A stretch of DNA of 64,000 nucleotides, taken from NCBI GenBank assembly GCA_016801845.1, contig CM028908.1, positions 21,339,047 through 21,403,046 of the forward strand. The letters run 5' to 3'. The translations under genes and the position numbers were made by a program. The stretch comes from Polydactylus sextarius. Taxonomy: Eukaryota; Chordata; Actinopteri; Polynemidae. The notes beneath the pieces were generated by a model. That model made no database searches. It was not told where the DNA came from and was given only the letters and a program-made list of their open reading frames with translations. Shown here in pieces: positions 13,801 through 26,494 of this stretch (position 1 is its first letter; each line of letters begins with the position of its first letter).

Positions 13801-13875
<75 letters not shown>
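13801..13875. repeat. Compound (TG)20(AG)17 microsatellite
   Basis: Forty bases of TG join directly to 35 bases of AG. Alternating purine-pyrimidine DNA next to polypurine DNA may adopt Z-form and triplex structures respectively; this is inference from composition. Confidence 0.95.
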
Positions 13876-13881
<6 letters not shown>

Positions 13882-15294
13882 TTTTCCAGAACAACACACC
13901 ACTATTATCATAACCCCAAACAAATATGTCCAGCTCACTGTGGCTCTCTGTCTGGGTCAGATGACAATCCATTCACCTGAACTTCAAAATGCAGAAACAA
14001 GCTGTCAATAATTACAAAATGAAAGAGTATTGAATGTAAAATAACATATATTTTGCTGAGCTCTCTTCATGTCTGCTCCTCTGTCTTTTCCTTCCTTTTC
14101 CTTTTTCTGTTTTCAGGCATGGTGACAATCACTATGGTTCCTTCACATTTTATTCACCAGTATTCCAAATAAACCAACCAACTAGGCTCCAGCTGAAACT
14201 ATAAAACACATCACTTCCAGTGTGCCTGGGGATTGTTTTTTTCTTTCTTTTTTTTTTTTTCCAAAGCAACATCCTACCAGGTGCTTGTAACAAGGAACGA
14301 AAACAGCTTTTTTCATCATACACTGAATCCCTTTTGTGTGTTAAGAAGTGGAAAGATTCAAGATGTATCTATGCATTTGTTTCATTATTTCTTAAAAAGA
14401 ACCATAACTTCAGAGAACAGATTGGAATATAACGGACTCCTGCTGGCGTGCTGTATTTCTGACTAAAGAAAGCTTTAAGTGCTCTAATATATAGATTTTC
14501 ACCGCCCACTCCAGAGGAGTCTGAAAGCTGGAGAGCGCAAGTTTTACAGTATAATTTCAAAGCGGGAGTTTAAAGAAGAAGTGAGGGAGAAAATAGACGA
14601 GGGAAGTAAAGGAGAGCAGACAAGGGAGTGAGAGAGGTGGGAGGACAGACTTGAAAAGCCCGAGGCTGTCTCTCTCTCTGTGCTGTGGGTGATCAGCGGC
14701 TGGAATGAAGCTGGCCGCTGGCTAGACTCGTCTGTCCACAGGTTTAAATTTAGGGCCGATTCAGATGTCGACGCTCCTGCCCCTTTTAGCCTTTGCAGCG
14801 CAGCAGACGAGTAACTTGTGGAAGCCATCGCTGACCGCATTATCATTTCCCCCTCACCTCTACGCAGACGGGGCGGCCACCCAACATTAGGCTTGACATG
14901 AGGCTTGCTAAAAAAGAAAATAGAAACGAACTCTATTCATAATCGCTGCAGTGATGAATTCAAGTGGAAGCATTTTATCTATGCTTCTGAGCTTCTGAGT
15001 TATGAGCTCAGACTGTTTACAGCTGATGAATATGTGTCTTAGGACATTTTGCAATGTTTAAATCTTGTGTGTCATTTTGAGTAATTGTGGTTTAAAATTG
15101 CAAGCATACTTCCCACCTACAAATCAAAATCTTAACATGATGTATACATTATACTCTTAAGTTCTAGGACCACCAACTACATTTCCACTGTATATAAACA
15201 GACAGAGGGTGGTTTCATTGCCAGTTTTTTTTTTCTTCTTAAGCTTCAGTCTGATGACACAGAAAAAAATGTAAAAAAAAAAAAAAAAACTAGA

Positions 15295-15585
15295 ATTACC
15301 ACTTTGTGGCTGTATGGCTCTGCCAACTGGTCAAGTTAGTGCTTAAATTCATAAAATTATGGCTAGAAACATGTTGTGTGAGGTCATTCTGACCTTTGAG
15401 GTTTGTGCTTGAGTCACCAAAATGCGATCAGTTCTTCCTCGAGTTTAAGTGAACGTTTGTACTAAATTTAAAAAGGTTCCCTCAAGGCGTTCGTGACCTA
15501 TTGCCTTCACATAAAATGGGATGGACGACGGGAAAATATATTGTCCGCAGCTGTCGCCAGCATGGAGGCATAAAAAAAAATAAAA
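15295..15585 (+). repeat. Dispersed fish-type repeat, copy 2 (most complete)
   Basis: This copy carries the shared landmarks (TTATGGCTAGAAACATG, GACCTTTGAGG, GCGATCAGTTCTTCCTCGAG, TTCCCTCAAGGCGTTC, AAAATGGGATGGACG) and a 3' end reading CTGTCGCCAGCATGGAGGC followed by an A-rich tail. The A-rich end suggests retroposition, but I cannot identify the class. Confidence 0.7.
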
Positions 15586-16052
15586 TCAGAAGCCATCATC
15601 ATACTATCACACTACGATGAACAATTCTCCCTCTCCACATCTGATTCCGCAGTGTGCAAACAACAGTTCAAACTGGGGTAACGATAACACCAAGATGACT
15701 TATCAGAGCTTCTGATGTGGAAAGTCTGACCGGCATTCAAATCAGCAAATAACGCATAATTGTGGACGGGCTCATTCAGGTCTTTGAGGTACACATCTTT
15801 TTCCATCAAAGAGAAACACGGGCCGGAGAGTATCTGTTTACAAGCTATTACTCACTTCCCTTTCTAGCCGGCTTGTTGTCCGCATTTGTGCTATCTTTTC
15901 TGTAATTGCGCCTTATTATACCAGAGCGATAAGAGAGCGATGAAACAGGGACACCGCCTCTCATGTAAACATTTGGATGTGATTTTGGCCAGCGTTATCT
16001 TAGCTGTTCTCTTTCAGTGTCTAATGTGTGTGTGTCTGTGTGTGCGTGTAAA

Positions 16053-16688
16053 GGGGGTGGGCGGGTGAGGGGGTGTAAACCTTCGACAAGGAGACGAGCT
16101 GCAACCTTCTCAACAACAACTGAGGAGAACAGACAGCGTGGAGTCTCTGCAGCTGTTTCTCCACGGCCGCAGAGGGGAGCTTTTAATTGAATGTGAATGT
16201 GAATTGCAAAAGGCTTTTAATTTGGCCTTGGCTGGAGAGAGACACACACCAGGGGTGGGACGGGACTGGGTGGGTGGGTGTTGTGTGTATGTGTGTGGGG
16301 AGTGGGGAGAGGAGGGGGTGAAGGGAAGACAGACCCTGCCTCATCCCCACCATCACATCCCCAACCAAGTTCACCTCCCCTCCCCTTCTCCGTCACACGC
16401 CTCTAATTACTAGCCAGGAGAAAGCTGGGAAAACAACAACATTTTAACAGCACACAACAACAACAACAACAAGATACTGTGATGTGTAAAGAGCAAGCTG
16501 TAAGATACACTCAGCCCATAATCAAATTATGGAGCTGAAACATTAAAAAAAAATTCAAAGAAGACAAAGAAGAAACCAAAAGAAGCTCAGCTGTATCTTT
16601 GCGTAATGAACGGAGGACCCGAGACACGTGATGGCTCCAGCGAGGCGAGGACGGGTGGCGGGGAGGGAGAGGGGGTGGGTGGGTTGGG
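16053..16688 (+). other. Cluster of three G-quadruplex-type motifs
   Basis: Plus-strand G-run groups occur at 16053-16073 (GGGGG-T-GGG-C-GGG-TGA-GGGGG), 16252-16278 (six runs of three or more G with loops of one to three bases) and 16653-16688 (seven runs). All fit the standard G4 pattern with short loops. The G-rich strand is the template strand for pdzrn3, so the transcript is C-rich here. Whether they fold is not shown. Confidence 0.6.
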
Positions 16689-19554
16689 TTGTTGCTGTGG
16701 CCAGTGTATGTCGGCTACATTACAAGCCATGCCTGTGTATTTAAACAGCTGTAATTGTGTGATAACTCTGTTGGCTGGGGTGGGAACAGTGGTGACGTGG
16801 AGGAGAGCTTCGACTCCTCTCTCTATTCACCCCCCCCTCGCTCTGGCAGAGCTCGGTAGAACCTCAGTGGAAAACATCGCATGAGGAATAGATGGAAATC
16901 CAAGCGTAGGGTCATTTTTCGATTCAGTAACTCACAATGCCTGCGCGATTGGCATATGGGTTTCATTTGCGCTCTGCTGTAGGTAAGAAGACGGGGAGGG
17001 AGTTGGGGGAGTAAGAAGGACAGAGAGAGGTGGAGAGTTAATAGCATGAGATAACTAAACTATCACTGGCTTCGATTCTAGATTGAATGTCCTTGTGGGA
17101 AGGATGCTTCCTTAAAAAGTTCGGCCGACTTGCATGCACTTGTAATAAGTGCAAACATGCAGCAACAGCCAACTGTGTTCTCCTTCTTCCTGAAATATGG
17201 GACTGTTTAATGTCACTGATGAGCCCAGTTTGTTGTTGTAGCACCCCCCCACCTCCCTCACTCTGTGCAGATGTGTGTACACACACACAACCGCACAAAC
17301 CCAAGCAGACGGGGCAGAGACGAGGGAGGTGGGGGGTGGGAAGGTGTTGGATACAAGCCCTTCCATGAAAAGCACACACACACACTCTCTTCCAGCAGTG
17401 CTCTTCCACACCGCCGGGCCCCGACACAGAGCACCTTTTCAGCAGACAGCACTAACTCACAGGGTTTGCAGTTAAAGCGCCCCAGGGCATGGCAGCGGTG
17501 CGAGGGCCAAAGGCATGTAAACACCAGACGACAATGAGCAGACTGACCAGAGTGCACGCTTCTGTCATTCAAAGCCTCTTTACAACCCTGTTCCCACAAG
17601 CCGCAGAGCTGCGTTGGAAAACAATACGCTTACTTTGCATCACTCACATTCTGTCAACTTAGCCTCACTCGGGCCAAGCCGAGGGGATAGTAAAGTTCTA
17701 AACTGGAGGAAGGAAATTTTGTAAATCCCGTGTGTGAACTTGGTGGAATGTGGCCCTGCTTCTCAAAGACGAACATTTGGAGGAGTTTTTTGGTTTACAG
17801 TGTCAGGAAAAAGGAAAGAACATCTTCTGTTCAACCTTATCTCCCAAACATGATGCATCAGGCTGCTACATGGAGAAAATATCATATTAAAAATGTCTCA
17901 TGAGGCATTTAGTTTGGATCTTTTTCAAATTACATCTGGAGATGTTTAAATGTCATTAAAATATGTGCTGGCTGAATGAGGTTGGGCTCAAATTACAGGC
18001 CCAAAATGGCTGAAGAAAACATGCACGCCTCGCATCTCGCCTCATCATCAGCTTTTTTTTTTCTCTTCTCCCAACAGTCAACCAGAACCGTCGTGCACAG
18101 CTTTATCAGTCAAACATTTACACCCCGGCGGTGTGAAAAACCAGTTTAGTGGGAACGCAGATAAAAGTTTTTCCTGCTTCCTTGTAAATTTATGAAGACG
18201 AGAGCAGAGGTGGAAGAGAAGGAGCGAGGGAAAAGAAAAAAAAAATAGAATAAAGAGAGAGAGGTCGTGATGGTGGGTGGAAATGGTCGGGAGCCTGAGT
18301 TCTGTGTGAGTGTCTGAGTGCAGCTCTCGCCAAGAAAAACAAGGGCCTGAGAGACGCTGGGATCTGATTTCAGCATGGAGGCATGGCAGGAAACTGGTTT
18401 CTCTGGGGGGGGAGGGGGTGGTGGTGGTGGGGTTGTTACACTTCATGTCCTTCAAGAGAAAAGAGAAAGAGCAGCTCAGAGACAGAACAACCACCCTCTT
18501 CACTCACTGCCTGTCATGCTATCGCTATCGTTCGTGTTGGTTTTGCATTTTTAACTTGTGTAGTACGTCATCAGTCGGGCACGAGTCGCTGTTGCAGATC
18601 TTTGTGCCATGGAGAGGTCAACTCAGTTCAGAGCCCTGTATCTGCATCTGGATCACAACTCCCCGGCTGGAGAGCCGCAGGGATACTACTCAGCACATGT
18701 GCAGAGAATTTGCTCAAGCTATGCAGCGTTCAGAGCCTTAAAAACCCCTTTGTTACTTAGCCTCTATGTAACACGCCACTCTGCATGTGTACAAACGTTC
18801 TTGATCTTAATTGTCACTGGCTTTTGTTTTTACTGCTTCTAAAGCTGCTTCGCAATGACAACGACTTCCATCCCCCCACACCCCTCCATGCTCTGTGGTA
18901 GCAGCAAGCTGTGGGAGCTTCACCGCGGGGGCCCCGAGTTCAGCTAAGAGAAAGAGAGAGAGAGAGAAAAGGAAATGAAGCTGATGGAAAATAAAAGATC
19001 TGTGCCTGAAAGGGTGTGAGGTATTGTGAGGTCACTCACAGAAATGAAGAAACACTTGTGTGAGGGAGGAGAGGGAGAGAAAGAAAGAGAGAAAGAGAAG
19101 CCTTATGTCAAAGGAAAGTCATCTCCTACAAAAACAAAGCAAGTAGTATCCTGCTTTTTTTCTTCTTCTTGCACCTTAAATCATGTATATTTCACCACAG
19201 AAAACTGCACTTTAATGCTAAACAGCAACAAAAAGTTAGCACCAGGGCTGGGTATTGTTTACGACACCTGGGTCTCATTACAGAAACCAAAACTATACTT
19301 CTTTTAACTTTGAGAAATATGATTCACTAATGTTCAAATGCTAAATGTTGTCTGAACAAAAACAGCTGAAGAGGAATTTTGCTGAAAGAAAACTGTGGTT
19401 AAGATTGGTTAAGATGATTTTTGCAGCAGCCCGACGTGTTCACAGGGATGCTACGCGTTGTCATTTCTCAAGCTATATCGCTCATCACAACAGGTGTAAA
19501 CCAAAAATGATGGTAGATGTTTGATGCAAGTAATTAACCTTTAGAAGTCGAATT

Positions 19555-19655
19555 CCTTCAGAATTGTAATCAGTTCATCCTCGATCTCAAGTGAAGGTGT
19601 ATCAAATTTGCAAGGCTTCCTTCGTGGCATCTTAGATATTGTGATCACGCAAACA
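19555..19655 (+). repeat. Dispersed fish-type repeat, copy 3 (fragment)
   Basis: Only the core is present: GTAATCAGTTCATCCTCGAT, an AAGTGAAGGTGTATCAAATTT block, CCTTCGTGGCATCTTAGATA. It matches the centre of the copies at 15.3 and 30.2 kb with several mismatches. Confidence 0.55.
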
Positions 19656-21296
19656 AAACAAAGGGTAACTTCCTGAATTTTGTGGATTAAATGTTCTATT
19701 TCCATCGCATCTTCCATCTTTAATTTGCTTGTTTCCAACTAAAGCATCCTACTGTATCCTTCTCATCTGCAATCCAGCATATGGCACCGACATCGTGTTG
19801 AGGTCTGATACCGAGTCCTGGCTGCCACGGGGCACTGGATATCTGCCAAACACAACATCAGCCTCTGTTTTTTTTATCACTTAACAAGCCCAAACGGCAA
19901 TTTCCCCTCAACACATTGTGTGTTAGACCCCAAGACAAGACACCTCTGAGTAAAGAAGTTGTGTTTTTCACTGTACACAATCTTCTGGCCCAGTGTGCTG
20001 GAAGACCTTGAGGGCACAGAGAACAAGTACAAACACAGCCATGTTGCTTTTAGCTAAAACCTTATATCCACTACTGCTGACCCCCCTCAGGAGCCCGTAG
20101 CAAAGCCAACCCACCCCCTGTCAACCGACACCCTGCCCCCTCTTTCGCTTCCTCTTTCTTCATCCGTGTTGAACGACCCAAAGGTGGAAGTAATGACGCC
20201 AGATGTGACCATTCACGCTGATAAAGAACAGGGTCTGCTGTGGACCGACGCACAGCTGTGGATGCAGCTGTGCGCGGTTGTCAGGCCAGCTCGCTTGTTC
20301 AGTCGCTCGCTCAAACAGAACGAGAGAGAAAAAAGAAGAGTTGGAGAGAAAAGAAGACGAGTGATAGGGAGGGAGGGTGAGAGAGGAAACAACCGCAGCA
20401 TCCTGAAACATCTACTTAGAACAGAGCATCGACATCTCTGACAGATTCATCTTCCACACTCCTGTCACTTTAAACCCAATAAAGACTTTATCATTGTGTC
20501 CCTATATTCTCTTTCTCGGTTCCGCTCTCCTCACCTTCTTGTTTCTCCTCGACCCCTCCACCCCACCACCCTCCCTCCTTGTCTGTCTTCCTCTCTCTTG
20601 TGTCGAGATGGGGCCTGCTCAACACATTAGCAAGATATTCTATTCTGACAGAAGCTTTAGCCCAAATCCAGCCCATCATGAAGAGTTATGCCATCGTAGC
20701 AAGCTGCGGATAGGGAGATATAATCCAAATCAAACCTAGAGAGACCGAGGGGGAGGAGAGAAGAATGTGAAAACTGGATCTTGTAAAAACAGAAACAATG
20801 ACAGAAAAGTGGAGATGTTAAATTCAGAGCCATCGCCGCAGACGTGCCGACCGCTCACATGCCTTCAAATCATTTGATATTAATCTGATTAAAAGGTTGT
20901 GGAAACATTTTTTAAATCTGAATAAGGCCTGTTTGTGGAAAAATCATCCTTCTAATAGTCTGTCTTCAGTCATTCCCTTTTCACAGCGTTTTACTTTGAA
21001 AAGTCTGTGAAAAGGGTCAGATAATTCCCTTATACCCAATGCACTGTCACATATTTCAGTTTCTAGCAGCAAATGACAACTCTATCAGTATTAAGAAAAT
21101 GTCACTTCTCAAAGAAGTTCTTTAAGTTTTTTTTTGTATTATGGGTGAAAGTTTGTGACACAAGGAAAAAAGGATAAAATGAGTCAGCGTCAGTTGAAAC
21201 TAAGAGTTTTTCTAATCCCACAAAAATCGAAAGTAACAGAGGCTTGCTTAGGTTTGCTTCTCTCATTTATTTTCCTTCAGCCTTTGTCCCCCCCAC

Positions 21297-21399
<103 letters not shown>

Positions 21400-21850
21400 C
21401 CAACCCTGCTGCTTTCTCTGCCCTGCCTGTGAGTTCAGCCATCTTACCAACAATCTGAGCGAATTAAGATATAGCTGAAGCAGACTGACACGGCAGCACG
21501 TTATCAGATAAAAGTTGTGTGATGTTTTTCCTGAGGAAAACAAAAAATATCTTATTTGGGTCAAACTGATGCTGGGAAATGATGTCTACAGTTTTAAGTG
21601 GACTCATCTGCCAGACTGTATTTAATGAAGGTGCTTGCCCCAGTTTCCCCCCAGAAAATTTTGTAGTAGTTATGAACTCCACTTTTAAGGCAATTACTGT
21701 GATTGTCATGTTGCTGCTTTAATCTAAGTGAGGTCATTATCAGTGTAAACACAACCTGATTAAAAACACCTCGCTTTGCACCGCATCTTTGATTTTCACT
21801 TGGGCGTGCATGTAATTAGATTTTTTTCAGATAACTTTTTAAAAAGAAAA

Positions 21851-21868
21851 ATACACACACACACACAC

Positions 21869-21925
<57 letters not shown>

Positions 21926-21926
21926 A
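21851..21926. repeat. Compound (AC)n(TA)n(AC)n(AT)n microsatellite
   Basis: Two AC tracts are separated and followed by short TA tracts. Confidence 0.9.
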
Positions 21927-22273
21927 AAACATGGCAAAGTGGTGACAACGGACTCTCCTACTGAGATGACAAATGGCTCTTATTAAAAGTAAATGAAAAT
22001 AAGAGAACAACAACTTTTTGAAACATGCAAACTGGGATTTTTGAAGCTCCTTCAAAACATGTAAACATTTTAATTGAGATGTCAGCGCTCTCCCATCAAA
22101 CCGAGTGATAATACTATCGTGGGTCGGGAATGTAGATTATAAGATGCAGATAAAATGCAGCGCACTGGCTTTAGCAAAGGCTTAGGTGGTGGGGATGAGC
22201 AGTAGGATGGGTTTAAAAAAAACCAAACAATAAAAGCTCTCACAATGTATGTCTGTAAAAAAGTTTGTGTAGA

Positions 22274-22300
22274 CATAAGCGATCTGAATGATCGCTTATG
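22274..22300. other. Perfect 11-bp inverted repeat with 5-base loop
   Basis: CATAAGCGATC and GATCGCTTATG are exact inverses around TGAAT. No T-run follows and no larger precursor-like stem extends from it (flanks TAGA and AGTG do not pair), so a microRNA hairpin is unlikely. Confidence 0.7.
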
Positions 22301-23639
22301 AGTGATGCAGTAGCCTCAGAATCCAGGCTTAAGAAGGACTAAATATTGCAGCACAGAAATTGGATTCTTGGACTGAGGTCTCTCCCAAAGGAGCTGACGC
22401 AGCTACAGACCAATCACACAACAGACGCTCTGTTGTACGCTTGGTGAGCTCCTGGCCACCACTAGGCCTCACTGCATGAATGTGGACTTTTAAAGAGCAA
22501 ACCACACTCACAGACATGCGCATTTTTTACACACACATACACTCTTGTACGCTCGCGAGAGACACACACACAGTTGGAAAACAGTGTGCACATACAAAAA
22601 GCAGCTACAGCTATTCATAATTAAAACCCCCTGTCACACACGAAGGGATGTTTTGGCCACTCGTGTCCATCACGTAAACAAATGGCACAAGCAGAACCTG
22701 AAGAAGCTGTGATGGGAGACGGCAACCGCACACCGTTTCTTTGACTGAGCAACAATCTTAGGGAGAAAATACTTCAAACATTTAAACAGAGCCCTCTCTC
22801 ACTTTCAACCATGCTGCTAAAAGCAGGCCTCCAAGGTGTAAGGATACAAATGACCTAATCCAGGATAAACATATAGCTGGGCGGTGGAGAAGGTTTATGT
22901 GTTTGAGACGGAATGAACAGCATGCCAGTGTTTTAGGAGGCAAGCTACCCAAAATACCTTCTGGTCGCTTTCCGTGCAAATGGAACACCAACATCTGAAA
23001 GCGCCAGCTATTAATAAAGACCGTTTATGAGTTGCCGCACTGCATCTTAGATGTATAAGTGTTTTTTTTATGAACTCAGCACTAGTTTATGCAGGTGGTT
23101 ATCAAAGTAAATCCACATGAAGGCATGTGCAGGCTGGAGATGAAGTTACATGGCTGCATGCTCATCAGTGCTATTAGTTTCCACCTACGCTGATTGCTTT
23201 GACACTTCGTGCTGTCCAAGCGTGGCGATAAAACAGATCGGTTTTCGCTCATGCCAAATTAAAGGCTGATATACAGCTCCGCTTTCCAAGGCAGGGTGTG
23301 GATGCCAGGGTGAGAGCGTGCGAACCAGCCGCAGACTTGTCATTTCAGGATCTCTGAGACGATAACTGACATCTTAAAAATGACAAAAACACACCCAGGC
23401 GCCCCTCGAGTACACTGCAGTAACATGCAAGACTGATCATGACGGAGCGCCACACACTGAGAATAGCAGTGACACCTGTTAGTGGGTGGGCACCCAAAGG
23501 GTGACATACTGTAAATGTCATGGCAGGTTTTTAAAGCAGGAACAAAGTCAATACACTTAGTAGTTTTGCTGCAGCATACCTAGTATGACCAAAGTGTTTT
23601 TTATAAAAAATGCAAAGGTTAACAAGTGTAAATCCATAA

Positions 23640-24530
23640 AAAAAAAAAAGAATAAGAATAATAAAATACATAAAAAGTCACATAAAAAGTGTATTTCATC
23701 AGAATGTGAACAACAAAGTCTTTAGCCAGAGTTAGGGCATATCTGAGGTCTTTGGAAGTCTATTCCAAGCGAACGCAGCCTTTTCCTGTTTGGTTTTCAC
23801 ACACTGAGCAGACTGCTCCCTGATGATCTGAGAGGTCTGGAGGGTTCACAGTCTGGAAGAAAGTCGCAGTGGTTATAGGCCCTAAAACACCAAGTGATTT
23901 GTAGACTAGTAAGGGTATTTTTTCCTGTGCAAGGATTAGTGAACTGGAGTAATATGTTCATCTCTCTTGCTCTTTGGTTAAACTCAAGCAGTAGCTAAAT
24001 GAATGAGCTGCCTCAGTGCTTTTATTGTGAAAGCCTGAGAGAAGACGAATTAGCGTTTCTCGATCTTGTTAAGACATGTATCCTTTAATTCTTGCTGTAT
24101 TTTTATCATAATAGGCTGATGTAACAGGCTTGACACAGGACTGAATAATGACACAAAGATTTCTTATTTTGGCTTTGAGGCGTCAAAGAAAGAAAGAGAC
24201 TCTGACTTTCATCTACTTCTTTCTTTAGTAGCAAAGATAATTATCTTTGATTTGTCTTTGTTTAGTTGGAAGTTCTGGTTCATCCACTCATTAATTTGGT
24301 GAATGCAAAGACGACAAGAGGCAGTAGTTGCTTGTTCACACAATTAAGTATAATTGAATGTCGTCTGCATAGCTGTGGTGAGCAATACAGTTATTATGCA
24401 TAATTTGCCCTCGTGGGAGCACATTGAGTAGCAAAGTTGAGAAGCTGAGTCTGTTCACTGACACTTCTCTACTTTTGTTAGCTACACTATGGTTTTGCAA
24501 CAACCATAATCTCCTAATTGTCACGTCATA
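23640..24530 (-). mobile_element. L2/CR1-type LINE fragment with reverse-transcriptase motif
   Basis: On the minus strand at 24336-24524 a frame reads LLNVLPRGQIMHNNCIAHH then SYADDIQLYLIV. YADD (24371-24360) is the catalytic motif of the reverse transcriptase, and LPLG-like plus YADDIQLYL is typical of L2/CR1-type LINEs. Downstream, after a stop, another frame gives INEWMNQNFQLNKDKSKIII, the next conserved RT block, and near 23.75 kb AFAWNRLPKTSD and KTLLF give the ORF2 C-terminus. The copy is 5'-truncated, frameshifted and full of stops, so it is inactive. It is in the same orientation as pdzrn3. Confidence 0.8.
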
Positions 24531-25082
24531 GTCATAGTAATCACTGTTACTAAAAAGGTATATACTGTAGCTTTACTTTAAGTTACTTCTTGATTGGACA
24601 AACAATCAAAACATAGGTTAGAAAATACATCTTTTTTGTTAACATCTCATTAGCTAGAGTTTAGCACCAAAACATAGCTAGTCTGTTAGGTGAAGTTATT
24701 AAGGAACTAAGGGACAACTCATTTTTCCATGTGCTCATCCACTTTAAATAACACACACAAATACAGAATGTAAAATAATTGAATTGTTTAGTTCAGCAAG
24801 AAAAGACTGTTTGATTGTGCTCAGTAAAGATTTGAATGCACAGCAACAGCACTAAGTGTGCTGACATTTTGTTTGTAGTCAGGAGCATAATTTGAAGGGA
24901 CAGTTTTAAAAACACTAAAAGAGATTTAGGTCATTACTGGAGCCACTAAACATCGCTCTCCCTGACCTGACTGATGATGTCTAACTCCAACAATGTGACC
25001 ACACCGGTCAGGGAGATATTAATGATGTCTGTAAATACACCTCTCCCTAGTCCAATCCCACCAGAAACACACACAAAGACAG

Positions 25083-25083
25083 A

Positions 25084-25116
<33 letters not shown>

Positions 25117-25120
25117 ACAC
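25083..25120. repeat. (AC)n microsatellite, interrupted
   Basis: Fourteen AC units, one TC interruption, then more AC. Confidence 0.9.
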
Positions 25121-26393
25121 ATACACCATCATCATCTGGTCTTTCACTCAAGCCTGATTCAGACCAGGGAGATGAGCTCAGCTCCAGCTGGATGCTGAGG
25201 CAAGCTTTAACTCAGTCAGCCACTTTCCTCGGTCCAGCACTGCTCAGTACTGCATCGCCAAGTTGAACATGGCTGCCTGCTACAGTCCTTGAATCAGAAA
25301 TGGTCTAACTCAGCAACGCTCTTGAGGAGATGCAATATTTCATTTGCATTTTGTCTCCAGCCAGATTGGTGGACAGGGAGGGAGCATAGGCTGCATACGT
25401 AGTCTGCTAATGAAATTAGAATGGTTCATCTGTGTGGACGTGAACACCGCTACAGTACACAGACCTCGGCAAGCTGCCCGCCACTCTGACTGGGCTGGCT
25501 TTAAGCAGATTTATGGTCTCCGGTGGGGAGCAGAGAGATTTTCGGTCCAGACCTAAATCATGGCTGAAACGACGAGAAGCTAATTAGGAGAGCAGTGGAG
25601 CAAAAGTCTGGGGACTGTGTGGTTTTAAGTAGGTCCACGACCACCACCAATTGAGCCACATACAACAAGCCTCTCTCAACCATGTTTGGTAGCTAGCAGC
25701 AGTGTGAAGAGTCCTAAAATCCACATTGAGCTTTGTTTGGAACCTAAGTGCTGAGTCATCTCCAAGTCAGACTTTCTGGTGGTAGAGAAGAAGCCATCTG
25801 GGTAAATTTCAGCAGACAGAGCACTACCCAGAGAGTACAGAGCAACTAGCTGTTCATGGTTTTGACAAATGTGTAATGTGCTCTGGGACTCATCCCTGCA
25901 TAATGTTAAATGGCAGAGGGCCTCTTCTTAGCTCTGAAATTCTACTGAAAAGAGTGGAAAACAGATTTAATCTGCACTGCGGCAGAACTTGCCAAATCAA
26001 TTCCACTGATTTTCTGAAGGGAGAAATCCATCAATCCATTTTTTTTTCAACAATAACAAAAATAAACTCAGCCACAAGTGCACAAAATAAAAAGTAAAAA
26101 GACATCGACTGAATTTCAGCTCAAAGCCATTCAGTCAGTCCACTGCCACCTGCTGCCGCACCAAACCCAGGCCCTCACCATCCTCTTAACTCCTCTAACT
26201 AGGCAGCATGTGTTGGTAATTTGCAAGCAGTTGATGTTGATTAGCTGGGTTATGACATCCTGCGACCTCAGCTGTAGGCAAGTACATAGGCACACATTCT
26301 CCAATTAGTCCTGTGGCGTTTGGCTATCAGGCTTTACGGGGCCATAAGAGGGAGTTATGTGAAAAGTCTACAGGGCTTTAGTTACGCCTCTCA

Positions 26394-26494
<101 letters not shown>

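Larger units (their letters stand above)
8871..15294. other. Intron 3 segment without genes, 8.9-15.3 kb
   Basis: It contains TGG-rich sequence near 9.02 kb, a short AC tract at 12.25 kb, a polypurine stretch at 13.29-13.39 kb and the TG/AG microsatellite. Around 11.60-11.65 kb ATTTAGCTGACACATTTACT and AGAGTGACATG resemble a diverged piece of a fish repeat usually reading GACGCTTTTATCCAAAGCGAC; weak. Confidence 0.5.
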
